Source: Takakia lepidozioides (Eukaryota > Streptophyta > Takakiopsida > Takakiales > Takakiaceae). From it: a stretch of 60,000 bases of DNA. Below are positions 11,395-24,317 of the stretch, in pieces. Numbering within the stretch: the first letter of the stretch is position 1; every line of letters begins with the position of its first letter. Position numbers and translations under genes: made by a program. The notes below the pieces were generated by a model. The model did not search any database and was not told the DNA's origin. It worked only from the letters and a program-made list of their open reading frames with translations. The stretch spans positions 42,798,042 to 42,858,041 of the forward strand of contig CM060734.1 of the NCBI GenBank assembly GCA_030704615.1, read 5' to 3'.

Positions 11395-12000
11395 GACAAT
11401 CTCCCTTTACTCTCTGCATCTACTGGCCTACTAAATAAAGGAAATCAAGATCATGGTGTCACTCCAACAGTAAAGCACTTTGGCTATATGGTGGACCTTC
11501 TTGGACAACTGGATGAGGCAGTGGATCTGATTAATAAGATGCCAATCAATCCAGATGTTGTGGTGTGGAAGACCTTGCTTGGTGCCTGCAAAATCCATGA
11601 CAATGTGGAGATGGCTGAACGTGCGGCGACATCTATCCTCAAATGGGATGAACAGGATGCCGCGACTTATGTGTTGCTATGCTTGCAGGTGGGATGATAC
11701 TGCAAAGGTGAGAAGAATGCTAAAGATCAGAGGGCTTAGAAAGGAGCCAAGTTGCTGCTGCATTGAGGTTGGCAACAGGGTGCACACCTTCGCTGTAGAT
11801 GACAAGTTGCATCCCACAATTAAGGAAATCCATGCTGAGCTGAGCAACGAGAAGATTGTCTGGGTAGATGAAAGGAGGCGGGGTATGTGCCTGACACGTG
11901 TTTTGTATTGCGTGATGTGGGGGAGGAGGAAAAGAAATTTTGCCTTTGCCACCACAGTCTCCAAAGCCCCATCCCGCGCTCCTGCTCTACACGCCCTCAC
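11395..12000 (+). pseudogene. Second DYW-class PPR pseudogene fragment
   Basis: The plus strand reads YMVDLLGQLDEAVDLINKM and VVVWKTLLGACKIHDNVEM, then ATSILKWDEQDAATYVLL. After a one-base shift near 11,695 come WDDTAKVRRMLKIRGLRKEP and IEVGNRVHTFAVDDKLHP. A further shift gives YVPDTCFVLRDVGEEEKKF and LCHHSLQ, where the Glu of the HxE motif is Leu. It is clearly paralogous to the minus-strand copy at 7-8.5 kb but without its insertions. It lacks the upstream PPR repeats and the end of the DYW domain, so it is a non-functional fragment. Confidence 0.85.
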
Positions 12001-12208
12001 CACAAGGGCATATTTCAGAACGACATCAATTCAATTCCAGCTTGGACGATGTCACCACGAACCCCGTCTTCACTCATTGCCTACTCTAGTTAAGTGCGAT
12101 TATGGGCTAGGCTGATACCACATCTCATTCAGCCATATTATCAAACTGCATGCCATTTGTATCCTTGTAGTTGTACCCAAACACTCTCACAGAGTGCAGC
12201 GAGGCAAG

Positions 12209-12592
12209 ATGCCGACACTAGCAGCATTCACAGCGGCAGTGAGTTGGCCTAGAGAGTTGCTTGAGGGCAATGCTCATTCAGAGGATGTACCACCTCCGGG
12301 AGAGCAGGATGACATGTATGGTATGACGGAGTTGCCTACCATGGTTGCTCAGACTCCATTATGGGGCACGAGCAAGGATTTGCAGCGGGATGCTGATCGA
12401 CGGGTGCAACAAGCCTGGGTGACATCCACTGCTGTCGGTTTGAATGTGTGGTTCGAAGTTGGGGATGTTCATTTGGCGTTCTTGGTTGATGGTAGGAGTA
12501 GACATTTGGCTGAAAAAGGGCTCCTATACAGGGATCCGCACAAGACACTTTGGTGCTTGCAATATTACAAGGTAAAATGTTTGTCTCTTTAA
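12209..12592 (+). CDS. Hypothetical protein or first exon, unrecognised
   Basis: An ATG at 12,209 opens a frame of about 128 codons with balanced composition and no simple repeats: an acidic, Pro-rich start (about residues 20-40), then a mixed stretch with VWFEVGDVHLAFLVDGRSRH near residue 85. A possible donor (AAG|GTAAAA) lies at about 12,571-12,572, so this may be a 5' exon with later exons lost or too short to see. It has no known domain and may be a gene fragment. Confidence 0.35.
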   Translation: MPTLAAFTAAVSWPRELLEGNAHSEDVPPPGEQDDMYGMTELPTMVAQTPLWGTSKDLQRDADRRVQQAWVTSTAVGLNVWFEVGDVHLAFLVDGRSRHLAEKGLLYRDPHKTLWCLQYYKVKCLSL

Positions 12593-13195
12593 ATGCCAGT
12601 CATGAGCATTTCTTCATATGCCATGGCTTGAATTCACAAAGCTAATGTCAGTTGTTCCCTTGCCAACGCATACTAATCACTAGAAATGTAATGTATCCAA
12701 AGGCACAAGCATGTCAGGCATTATAAGTTTTCCAGTTTCCAGTGGCACCAGTGGTTTAAATTTGACGCTTTTGTTTTATGTTCTCGTTGCTAGAGCTTTA
12801 TGCAAAAAGAGACACAACTTTAGGGATTGCTATGTGATAACTCCGAATTCATTGCTTTCTTGCCCACGCAATAATCTCATGTTAACTGAGAAGCCTTGGG
12901 TTTTGGAGAGGGTTTGTGCATAGTTAAACCAACTGGGGAGTATTGAGAGTTGTCACCATGATGTCGTATGTCTTGTCGTGCATAACAGATCCGGAGATGA
13001 GAATTATGTATAAATGTCCTTATCGTGGAGGAGAACGGATGTTGGCAGCAGAGCTGTTTTGAATGAAGAAGGTTATCAATGAATAGCGTTATCTTCCTTA
13101 TCATAATGTATAGTAATTTTCTGTTTTTCGAAATCTTATTGCAAATTTTCACTCATTTTGGCAATAGTTACTTTATTTAAATATATTTTCTTAAG
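12593..13195. other. Non-genic spacer
   Basis: No gene is supported. The stretch is AT-rich toward its right end, where it joins the TTA-microsatellite tail of the SINE-like element. Confidence 0.4.
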
Positions 13196-13432
13196 TCATT
13201 ATTATTATTATTATTATTTTTAAAGAGAGCGATGGCTCACAATTCAGGCCCTTGAGGAGGGGGGAAAGTTAACCCCCTTTCAGATAAGCCATCAGGCACA
13301 TAGGAGGGAACGTCACCACCGGACCAACTGGTCACGAACAATCCACACACGGGGCAGGGGCAGTGGGTTTTGAGTTTTGAACCCCGAACCACCAAGGCGA
13401 CACATTGGCTGTCCCCTTCTTTTTTCAATTTA
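13196..13432 (-). mobile_element. SINE-like element with a TTA/TAA microsatellite tail
   Basis: On the minus strand the unit begins near 13,430, contains TTGGTGGTTCGGGGTTCAAAA (broadly a tRNA T-arm/pol III B-box region), continues for about 230 bp and ends in a (TAA)n-type tail, seen on the plus strand as ATTATTATT at about 13,198-13,218. A pol III-like internal box and a simple-repeat tail are SINE hallmarks. No clear A box or target-site duplication was found, so the assignment is tentative. Confidence 0.35.
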
Positions 13433-14776
13433 AAAAGAAATGGTTGGTAAGGCGGTATGGGATGAACATCCAATAAGAATATTCGAATTACTACTGCAAC
13501 GCACGTTTGCATGTACATAACGGAGAAGGGCATCTGCGCTGGCGTTACGGTGCCGACACACGCGCCGCGCTTGGCTGCGCGATCACATCGCCACCCTTTT
13601 CTGTCTATCACTGGGCTGCAATGTCGAGGACTCTCGTGCTAATCCTCTGAGTCAGCACATTGCGCTCCGCCTCTCAGGTTCTCTCTGTCTTGCTTGAGAC
13701 TTCTCTCTTGCCTCTACCTTCATCACCAGGAGAAGTATTCTGGGTTCAGATTCTATATTACAGTAACTGGCTTGACACATACCGGTTGAGCAGTGGACCA
13801 TCTGTCGGCACCTTATGACCTCCTCCTTAATCCAGCTGCGGCATCCAAAAATGTTGATACGAGCTGAACTTACCTTGGCACTCGAGAGATGAAGCCCTGC
13901 AGTGGTTTGCAATCATAATGTAAGCTTCTTACCTGACTTGTTTGCTAGTGAATGCCTGATTGTCTGGTGCTGGTTTTAAGTACTATGGGATCATATTTTG
14001 TTTTGTTGTAAGTGCAGCGTGGATCACTTACTCGAAGAAAGGGAATTTTCGCTGGCAATAGGTTCCTTTCCGCTCTTGACTTTGTGAGATGGATGCTTGC
14101 TAGCAATTGGCAATTGTCTCCCTGTTCTCAAGGCAAAATGTCCACATTCAAATGAATTCTAGCCGAAAATTTGTCGATCTCAAGAAATTGCACCAGCGTA
14201 TCGCTCTCCCTTTGTGGTGAAGAGGCAAGATTGTGCAAAGAGCCTCAGTCTGTATTTGTATAGACTGATTCGAATCCTGAGAAGAGGGTAAGGAACGCAG
14301 AGATATGTATTTAGTTACCGGTCTTCAATTTCTCTATAAACTTGCTGTTCAAGAACATGGTTCCTGCACCGCTGTCCCCCTCTGTTCACCAACTTTCAAA
14401 ATCTCGAAGCTAAGCTAAAGCCCCGGCCCTGTGGGGGTCTAACTTTTGGACATACAGCAGATTGATGCTTGTGTGAAAGGGTTTTCTAGAGGATTCTGGA
14501 AAGCCCGCACTAATTATTTATTTGAAGGACGTAAGTCACTAGTGGAGTGAGCCCCTCCCAAAGGTAGTGCCTATTCCCTATGTTTCCGTCCAAATCGGGC
14601 GCGGGGTCTATGGCCACAAGGCTACGGCAAGCAAAGTCTTGTGACTACATTTTCTATACGCTTGCTGTTGGCAGTCGGATTGCTTCTGGTTTGAGAGTCT
14701 ACCGTGGAAATGCCCCGGTTTTTTGAATTCTGAATGTTAACTCAAATCGTGGTCAATCAGATACTAGGGTTTGAGG
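13433..14776. other. Upstream region of the transporter gene; contains a dispersed repeat at 14,545-14,640
   Basis: No coding sequence is supported. The region must hold the promoter and 5' leader of the ThrE-like gene, but no convincing TATA box could be chosen. A second copy of the GGAGTGAGCCCCTC repeat (see 11,128) lies at about 14,545-14,640, only 130 bp upstream of the start codon. Confidence 0.4.
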
Positions 14777-17700
14777 ATGCTTCAAGGGCTCAAAGAACGG
14801 CTGCTGAGTGTGGCGGGTGCGCCTCAGACCGGTGGTAATGGCCATGGACCTAAAAATTCTTCAAGTTCACGTGAAGGTCAAATTGACAGAAAGCATGGCC
14901 ATCTTCAGCACCCACCCTCTCGCAGACGTACCGAGGATGAGATTGGTGAGTCTGTCAAAATTTTGTAACTGGATTGCGTGGGTTTCCAGTGATGAGCATT
15001 CATGTAGAGCATGTCCGCTCAGAAGTGCTCGCGTGCTTGATCTTCTGGGTTCACCCTCTCCCCCTCTCTCCTCGGTTCATGAATCTCAACCGACTCTGGT
15101 GTAATGATTCTTATTACGAATGGAAAAGAACAGCTCTCAAGGCATACTCTGAATTTCATGCCATATGCACTGAGAGTTTTCTTGCGTTTAATACAAGAGG
15201 TATTCCTCTCTAGCTCAAGTACATATCTGGGTGGCAGTGCGGCACTTCCAAGGGAAGTCTGACAATCAAGGAAGCCCTGGTCTGCGTCGGCGATTTTTAC
15301 TGAAGCTTGCTATGTCCCTTCATTCGTATGGAAGCTCAGCGTCTCGAACTGAGTATTTGATTGAGAAGGCCGCCGACCGCCTGGACATTGATGTTGACAT
15401 AGCAGTGTTCCCTTCCCTCATTCTTCTTTCGTTTCCCAGTGCTAATGATGGCCCAACCGGGTATGTCTTGCCACCCAACTGCTTGTTTGTGCTGCAGGCG
15501 TGATAGAGAGTGAGAGAGGCTACTGTTTGTTGGGGGGGTAAGGGAGATGGAGAGAAAAAGTGGGAATGTGTGCGCATCTAAATGGAGCGGCAGTAAGAGG
15601 AGGAGAGAAAGAAAGGAATATTGTAATGCCATAGAAGAGGGGGAGGGATGGTGGAGAGGGGGAGAAAAGAGAGGAAACAAAGAAATATATCACTTCCAGA
15701 GGAGGCCCGTAGAGAATTCAGGAGAAAACCTTCTGCAATGGCGGTTACTTCAAAAGCACAAGGAGAAGAAAGAAAGAAACAAACAAATCTTGTGCGTCCA
15801 CACTGATGGGACTAACTTGAACAAAAACCACTCTTATTGTAGGTACAGATCCAACAATTGACATGGTTATGATACAAGTAAGTTCGCAACGGCACGATGG
15901 ATCATGATTTTCCAATTGAATGCCGCCCAGAATTCAGTGTGCCTCTTGAAAGTGCTGGGCTTCTTGAGTAACTGTGATAACCTACGAAATCCTAAATGAG
16001 TCGGAAGAGTTAAAAGAGGTTGTCCAAATAGTTTCTCTCAAATGCTATGTTTAGCCAGAATTGTCTTAAACTTCATGGGGTTAGCGATTCCTTGTCAACA
16101 CTAATTTCAACGAACTGCCCTTAAAATGGATTGGCTTGTTAAAATCTTCAGGGAACTGAGACTCCCTCTTTAGACAAAGGAAGAGACAGAGAAGCAAGGA
16201 GGCAAGGAAGGGCAAGAGAAGAAGAGAGAAAAAAAACCTTGAAACTTTTCTTGGAGGTGTGAAGAGGCCAAGGTTGGCAATCCTTGAAATACAGGAAAAC
16301 TGTTAGAAGTCCCAAAGGGTGGGGATGTATACGTGTGCTCTGGGCAGCTCTGTAGTCTCTCTCATATTCCCTTGGTCTGTTCATCTTAGCTAGAGCATAT
16401 TGTTAGGTGATACATCAAGTTTTCACGCTTTACCATATAGATGGTATGCATACATCTAGTTCTGAGTTGAATCCATTGATAATTGCATGCCACCTGCAAC
16501 TCTGAAGTTTCAAATGTTGGGGTGGATAGAAGACAATTCCTTAGGCAGGCTGAGAATATTAACAGTCTCATGGATGTGTTAGAATATCTAAGGTCTCTAG
16601 TAATTGTCAACATGATACGGGTGTCTCCCTCACAATCACATTTGATTCTCACACCTTACAGTGAACTTAAGCATACATGGACATCTTTATGTTCACCAAC
16701 TTGGCTTTTTTTTTAATTCATGTGCTCAGCTGTTGAGGTTTATTACTGCTGATAGAATCTTCTTGGCATGCAGGAAAGAGATCCATCTGTTGACAGTGGA
16801 CAGCGAGCTGGATGTGGATAAACTTGGGCGTGCTGATGAGCTTGCAAACCGGGTGGGCAAGGAAGGAGCTCCCTTGTTGTTGGCCTATTGGCGCCTCAAG
16901 GCCATTGCCTCGTCCCCCCCTGAATTTGGAAAGTGGTGGCGGCTCTTTGGCTTTGCTTTGTCAGCATCTATGTCCGCACTTCTGTTCTTTAATGGTAGGC
17001 AACAAAGGTCGAGTTTGTCATTTTCCCTATCTCTCTTTGTTTTGCATTATGTTTGTTATGAGCAGGGTCCTGGCTGAATGTCTGGATGAAAAACATGATG
17101 ATAGGCTTCATCGTATATAAGAGAAGTGTATACTCATGTTGAGAGAAGTTTTTTTATATTAGTATTAGAATTCAATGTCTTCTCTTGTAGGTGAAGTGGT
17201 ACTTACATCAAAAGTGCGAACCTTACACTGAGGAAACAAACCTTACATTCCTTCCACAAATCACCTCATGAGATTCAATTATCTCATCTAATACCTGTAG
17301 AAAAAATTACTTGTCATCGTAGAATGTTCCAAATTCGACACGATGTTGAACCCTCTACTTATGAGTGCTTCTCTGGGGGGGGTGGTTGATGGCAGGCAGT
17401 CTGTGGGACGGCGCCTTCTCCTTTTTGCTAGGGTTGGCTGTTGGGCTCCTTGACATTATTTCATCCAAATCTTCTCTCTTTGGGACCGTCATGGAGTTCA
17501 GCTCTGCCCTTGTAGTCTCTTTTCTGGCAAGGGTGTTCTCAGTGCACCTCAAAATGTTCAATCTTTGCTACTTCTCAATGGCACTTTCCTCCCTTGTGCA
17601 GCTTCTGCCAGGTACGCCCCTGTCCACCTTCATGGAATATTTGAGCCTTGCATGGTTCTCTGTCTTCTGTTGTTCTACTGTTTGTGTGGTTCTAGGGTGT

Positions 17701-19762
17701 TCTTATTCCTTTGTTTATGGGACCTTCCGCTGACAAAGTAGATTTCTTTTTTCTTGCACTCTTTCTTCTGCCTCTCTCTGTCTCCATGTCCATTTAACTG
17801 TCACGGTGTGTATGTTGTAAAACTGCTGATAAATTCCTTTGTATTGTACTGGTTTCTAGATAGAGACACTTCTACGTTTGTCGCTTGGGCGTCCTGCTAA
17901 CCTTCCTTCCTCCTTTCATTCTTTCTTCTCCCTGTCTTTGCTATATATATTCACTTAGTTGCCATGATGTTTATGTTGGAAACTCCTGATTAATGACTCT
18001 GTTGTGTTGGTTTCTAAACATTGACCACTTGATACATGGAGCCTTTGTAGCTTCTCATCTGCTAGTCATCCCCATGTACACAGCAGGGTAAAATCTGGGG
18101 TGGAATGACCAGGGATGTCGTTGACACTAGGGGTGAGTGAGATGGTGGCAAAGGCACATGTCACAGGGACATCTCGCATCATGTATGCCCTCTTTTCAGC
18201 ACTGCAGCTTGGCTTTGGCCTTGCAATGGGAGAAGATATTGTCTGGTGGGCTCCCAAGCCTGTCTCTGCAGCCTGCCCACCTCCAGATCTTCCCATTTGG
18301 TACAATCTTATATGGTACGCATTTCAAGCCGGTCTTCCCTGAACTGAGTGTTAGATTTCCGTCTTCTACTGCACCAATGTGCCATCATGAACCCCACAGT
18401 CAGCCGTGACATTTGCCAAGATATCTTGAGGGAGTTAGCACACAGTGTGCAACTGGGATGTACCTGGCAAGTAATCCGCAAGGTGGGGGTTGATGAAACA
18501 GAGCTCCAAATAGACCACAGTTGAAGACTCTTGCTGATCTTGGCAGCTTCTTTGGCCTGTGAGCTAAACACCATCAATCTTTGGCCAAGTGCCTTGAATA
18601 CTCGGTCATGTCTTGAAAGCCAACACGTTGAGTGCATATTTTGACATTTGGCAATGTGAAGTGTTTGTAATTTTGTGATAGTCATGTCAATATAACTTAC
18701 TGTCAGTTGTGCAACAGGTTTTCAGGGTACACATTTGCTTCAAATGTTCTGCTGAGTGCTCGGTTCAACCAATGGCCAGGCATGGCATTGTCATCATTTG
18801 TGGGGTATGCAGTGTCCACATTGACCAGCCTTCACCTTGACTCAAGTGCCTCTTCAGTTCTTTCTGCCTTTGCTGTGGGTATCACAGGTGTGTCCTTCTG
18901 TTCCTACTTCTTTCTGCTTCTATTCCCCAGCCTGCACATTGCCAGCAGGTTGTACTTTGCCTGAGTTTCTCAGAAAACTTGCACTAGGATGGAACATCAC
19001 TGAAGAGAGGTGATTGTGTCAAGGGAGTGACCCCTCCCAACTGAACGGGGATGAGCTGGTTGGACACTCCTCACAATTCCCATGATTGGAGTCTTGTGCA
19101 ATCTGTGTGTCTTTGTGGATAAGCTTACAACTTCTTAGATGAGTGGTGGACATTTAAATGCAGGTGCTCTCAGAACCGTGACTCTTGGCTTGGAGCCTAT
19201 GGTGGTAAGCAATATCATCCTCTTAGCTGTACTGGCCTGGCATTGCTTGCCAAAATGTGCATGTAGCACAAGAAGTCCATGCCAAAAGTAAAATGGACCA
19301 TAAAACTTGGCTGCTTCTTGACAGAAGGCGATTGTCCTGTGGATGAACCAGGCAATTGAAATAGCTAGCATCATTCTTCTGGCATGTATTGATGATTTTG
19401 GTGGTAGGATTTCAGGGACTGCATATTCGCATTTCACAGGGGATCTCCCGCTAGTGATGGTACTATCAGGCATTCTTCTTCTGGTTCCCGGAGGTATTGG
19501 AGTTCAAGGAGTGGCTGCGTTGCTCAAGGACGATGTTCTCTCAGGCATGAGCTTTGTGTTTGACATGGTAGTCGTTGGATTATCCATCACACTCGGGCTT
19601 CTAATTGCCAAGATTGCACTACCCTCAGCACTCTTTGGAGCCAGTAGAGTGCCCATCATCAGTAAGAACACTCTCGCGGCGCAGATGGAAAAAGACAGAG
19701 ATGCAGCTGCTGAATGTGACTCAGACTCCAACATTGACGATGAGGAAGATATGGCTATTTAG
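14777..19762 (+). CDS. ThrE/PRM10-like membrane transporter (DUF1212 + DUF3815), eight exons
   Basis: Eight exons join in phase: 14777-14945, 15238-15460, 16774-16994, 17396-17611, 18113-18314, 18718-18887, 19164-19204 and 19325-19762. Every intron is GT-AG and the sum is 1,680 nt (559 codons plus stop). A basic N-tail (about 65 residues) precedes LKLAMSLHSYGSSASRTEYL and DVDIAVFPSLILLSFPS, the N-terminal DUF1212 signature. EIHLLTVDSELDVDKLGRAD follows, then five or more hydrophobic segments (residues about 190-430). LLLVPGGIGVQGVAALL near residue 460 matches the glycine-rich motif of the C-terminal ThrE_2 half. Bacterial relatives export threonine/serine; fungal PRM10 is of unknown substrate. 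The protein is probably a multipass membrane transporter. The acidic tail (DSDSNIDDEED) is likely cytosolic. The short 41-nt exon 7 and the start of exon 8 are the least certain. Confidence 0.8.
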
Positions 19763-20331
19763 ATACAATGGTCTATTCAAATGAAACTTCCATTGAACCT
19801 GATAGCAATTGGATGTAATTTTCCATTTTTGGCCCACCTGGAAATGCCAACAGGGTATGGTATGTATCTGACAATATAGGTTATGCTGATAACAGAACTG
19901 AACTTGATGAGCCCGCAGTATTCATTTGTGTTGTGTAGCTGTGGAGCACCCAAAGCTGGCATTGGACACACCAACTGTGTTGACTCTAACAAGAGAGTTG
20001 GATCTGGTCTTACTTTCTCCTTCAATTCAATTGTGTGCCTGGAGTTCTCCTTTAATCTTACAGAGATGTCTGGTACTTCCACAAGAGAGGCCCAAGTACC
20101 ATCCACAAGTCTCTTCAACTCTTCACGTGACCACCATGAGCAAAATTTGAAAAGCAAACATGGAAAAATACAAGACATGGAAAGCACAAAACGATCTCAT
20201 CTCAGCCGTCCATAATAAAAGATGGGGACAGAAAAAGAAAAAGATGGAGCTACTGTGCAAGAGGCAGCAAGGTTTCAAAACGCTGGCTATGGCGGCAAGG
20301 CTTTTCTCTCTTGCACACCAGTCTTGGGGAA

Positions 20332-23300
20332 ATGGAGCGGGTCATGATACCAAAGGAGGTGTTTGAAAAGGAGTTGGGGGACATGGTGCAGCAGCTGGAT
20401 GCGTTCGTTTACGAGTGTCATGAAATGTTCCAGGATACTGAAAATGATGCCTGGTCCATTCGATTCACGTCTCAAGGTACTCTTGTGCTTTCCCTTCTTA
20501 CGTTCTTCTCCTTGTCTCTGGCCTTGTGTTGCTGCCCTGTTCGTCTGTGCATCTATGTCTAGTGTGATGAATGTCTGGTATTTCCGCCCCGTCCATCTCC
20601 TGTTTCTCTTCCGATTCCCGCAGTTCCCTCAGCAATAACTGCTCAGGGTTGTATAATCTTGAAGTGCTGAAAATCGAGATTGTTTCTTTTGGGGATCGTG
20701 AGAACCTCGTGTGATTAATGAGTAGCGCAATCCATCATGAGCAGATTTAACTTTGCTACTCTTACTATACGTACGACTAACGTTAAACATCACTGTGTAA
20801 AACACCACTTAATCGGTAAGGGTGCATTTTGTGGTGGATTGCAGCAAAGACCAACGAGCTACTTGAACGTTGGCAAATCCTGGAGACTGAGGACTCCTGC
20901 ATTCAGACAGGTATGGGATTTGTTTTCGATGACGTCGATGGTACAATGTAACAACACACAAGGGGAATAAACCTGCCACTTCTTAGACAGAGGCAAACAT
21001 ACTGGAATATTTCAGGCTCTTGCAGCTAGGTCCATAATGGTTGGAAAGAAGAGAGGGAGAAAAGGGAGGCCCTAGTTCAGGATGTCTTTGTCAGAAACAT
21101 GCCGTACTGAAATCTTGGGAACAAGGATTAACTGGCCACTGGAGGCATGAAATCATCAAATAATCCATGATCGTATTTCTTATGATAGTAACGGCAACCT
21201 TCTTTCTAAAAGGAGTCAGCTCAAAAGATTATCAAGTACGGCCAAGAATGACTGTGTGTGACAATGAGGAATTCCTCATTTCCCATTTGACATCCAAATG
21301 CAAAGTGCGATGAATTTGTTAGAACATGCTACTTCCATGGAGTTAATGGAATTCCGTCAAGACCAACCAAGTTGTCATGCCCTGCCAGTCTAGATAAATC
21401 TGCATCAGTAGAGCTGTAAGTAGTGAAATATGACCTACACCATAACTGACATGTTACATTATAATGGGCGGAGTAGGTGTCCTCACTTCCTTGTGGCAAA
21501 ATCTATGAGAGTTCAAATAATTCTTGAAAAGCAGTTAGTGGATTATTGCGAGATAATATCTTATTAAAGGATGAGCCCCAAAAGGCCATCATCCTGACAG
21601 TGCTTCTTCTTTTGTTTAAATTATTGGTTTCGTCATTCATAAGCTGTTTGTCTGGCTGGGCACAGAGCGTGACAATCAGCAAAAAGAACAAGTCGAATTT
21701 GAGGACCGAATCAAACAGGCACAGTCAAACATAGAAGACCTGCATGAACGAACTGCCCATCTCTTGCAAATAAAGGAGAAGCGTGAGCAACTGGTTACCA
21801 AAGCCATGTCAGGTATGTCTCTGATTGTCAGCTTATTTTGTGTGCATTTTGTTTGAATGTCTCGAGTATGCATCGTTTTGACAAGCCACTAAGAGAGATC
21901 TTCTGCTCTCTTCTCTTCTGCTGTCTCCCTTGGGTCCTTTGGCCTCTGATGGACATCTACTTTCTTTCTTTCTTTCTTTATTCTCCTTGTCTCCACCTAC
22001 TGTCCCTGTCTCCCTTGGTTGGAACTTCCTTAACTTCACCTGTAAAAGTGTACTTCGAGAGTTCTCTTGTTGGACTCTCGTGAAGATGTCAATGCTCTTA
22101 TTTGCAGAGATTGCAGGCAAGCTGAGTCGCAGAAAGCAAAAAGTGGAGGCATTGCGGGAGGCGACTGCATGGTACAAGCGACTCCTAAGCATGCGGTGCG
22201 AGTACTCTGACGGTAGTGTAATAAACTCAGCCAGTAACATGGAAAATGACAGTAGCACTAATGCATTCATGGATGATTTTCTTCTAGTTTCTTGTGCTCC
22301 CAAGTGATCATTATGAACATGGTCTCATCTGGTTCTCTAGATGTTCCCAATGGCAATTGCTGTGCGAAATGAGTTTACTGGTGAATATTAGGTGCCATGA
22401 GCAAAATCTTCCTCCTGAAGAGCTTGCCATCTCTCTTGCCTAGCCTTTATTTTAACACTACCTTTGACTATGGCTGACAAATGTACTGCAGATAAACTGT
22501 ACATAGCCTCATACTGAGGCTGTGGCTCAACAAAGAGGAGAGAGAGGGGATAACATCTTATATGGGCTTTATTTCTTTTGTACCCTTCAATTTCATCATG
22601 TTCTGCCCCTTGGCAAAGATTTCATATGTCTGGTATTCATTGGGCATTGGCAGTTATTGATGAGGCTGTGTGCCATGGCTTGAGAAAACCTGTCTCTTCA
22701 CTGATTGTCAACCTTCTTTTTCACCCCAGCTGTTAAGTTCATCTTCACCAATGTGGATCCACGAGACCCAGAGTGGGAGTGTTCCTTCTCAATTCGGCAT
22801 GACAAAGCTACCAACATATGGTTAAGTGGGCTCTCATCACACTCTTACCTCTTTTACTTCTTGAAACCTTTGAGTTGTCTGCAACCGTTAACACAGGTGT
22901 GGTAGTACATGGTTGTCAAGCACCAACAATAGCTAGAATGTCATATGAATCCAGTTTTCTTCTGTATCCTCATTGTCACAGTAGTGTTGTCTGCTTCCTT
23001 TGACCTAGGTATGCTTGTTTATGAAGATTTTCCACAGTACAGCCCAGTGTGGACTGCACTAATTTGGTGACTCGTTTTAGTAAGAATCCCTCTGGTGTGC
23101 TGTGGACAGTGGTGGACTGTAATCCCTATGTGGAGGCCAGTGGAAGCCTGATTGATGCATTGAACCGAATCAATGACTTCTCTCGGTTTGTAAGGTCTAT
23201 GCGCCAGGAGTTTTGTTCTGTATGTAGCATTCAGAGGGGTTCCTCACCAGCGATGGGTGGTTTCCGACAGCAAGGTGGCTCTAGCCATTGAGATCACAGT

Positions 23301-23472
23301 ACTTACAAACATTGGTTTCGTGACTATGTATATCATCCCCACACACTTTAAAATAGGAAGCATTGAAGCCATGCACACTCACATGATAGTGATGCGCTTA
23401 GGATGCCACTGCAGTGTGAGACCCACCACTCCAACTACCTCCTTCGCTGCCATGTTTCACCAGACAAGCTGA
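20332..23472 (+). CDS. SPC25: Kinetochore protein SPC25 (NDC80 complex subunit)
   Basis: Exons are proposed at 20332-20476, 20845-20910, 21666-21812, 22108-22212, 22730-22820, 23081-23219 and a tiny last exon at 23464-23472. All introns are GT-AG and in phase (233 codons). The first half is a coiled coil (KELGDMVQQLDAFVYECHE; QVEFEDRIKQAQSNIEDLH; RRKQKVEALREATAWYKRLL). The C-terminal globular RWD-like domain reads VKFIFTNVDPRDPEWECSFS, VDCNPYVEASGSLIDALN and DFSRFVRSMRQEF, the conserved SPC25 end. SPC25 pairs with SPC24 to anchor the NDC80 complex to the inner kinetochore. If the final intron is not removed, translation would stop at 23,291 instead (254 codons). The start is the first ATG in the coiled-coil frame, preceded by 570 bp of spacer after the transporter gene. 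Confidence 0.85.
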
Positions 23473-24317
23473 GTTGCAGGGTGTGTAATGCAAGGACGAT
23501 GGAAGGCAGTCACTTGTGATGGTGAAACCTCTAATCCTTTCAAGGGTCCATCATAACAGTACATTCAAGGTGGTGGTCTGCTCATGTTTAATGTAGAAAA
23601 TTTGGTGAGCACTTCATTTGTGACTGCTTGAAACAACTTAACAAGGGAGATCTGAGCTAGAGGTACAGTGATTGTGAGCTTTAATTTGCTTCTTATCATC
23701 TTTTGGATAACATTTGTATAACAATTGACGAATTTACAGAGCCTATTACTCGATGGGCAACCATTGAGGGGCCAACAGACAGTTAAAGAGGCATTTGAAA
23801 GGATTGAATCCAGATTTTCCCAGTTATGCACAAGCAAGGCACTCCGCTTGAGTGGATTGGCTATCACAAGGGAGATTAAGAGTCTCTTTTTTCTATTTGG
23901 ATGGAGTTTGGAGTCAGCCTAGAGATCTCATGCATGGGATGGCATGGAGAAAACAAGAAGAAAAAAGGTCATTTTCGTACTCCATCCTTGTTGAATATGT
24001 TGCGTATATATTTGGGGCTTGTGGCTAGCAAAGCTTTGGCAGCTGGTGACTGTATGAAAATAACTATGACAAAAATATTTCTTTTGGAGTGCAAGATAAA
24101 CTGGGGAGCAAATGGGGACCCAAGCAACGAACAATGTATTGGACATTTAGAATATATAGATACAGCTTGCGCCCCACTTGCAATAATCCTGGCAACCAGG
24201 GAGGTTCTGTAGCTGGAAAACATGCTCCATACTCCGTATTTTATTCACACGATTTCTTGCATTGTGGATCTCTCCAATGCAGCTGAATCTCAGGCAGAAG
24301 AGGTTTGAAGTTAGCAG
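23473..24317. other. Spacer between SPC25 and a hAT-like element
   Basis: It includes the presumed 3' UTR of SPC25. Frames of 60-100 codons on both strands have no recognisable motif. The right end carries GTTAGCAG (24,310-24,317), taken as the left target-site duplicate of the next element. Confidence 0.4.

Noticed and set aside
13237-13611. 124-codon minus-strand frame as a gene
   Set aside because: It runs through the SINE-like unit and its composition follows the repeat; no domain is visible.
14974-15213. 79-codon frame as an exon of the transporter
   Set aside because: Exons 1 and 2 join in phase without it and it lacks transporter features; it is treated as intron.
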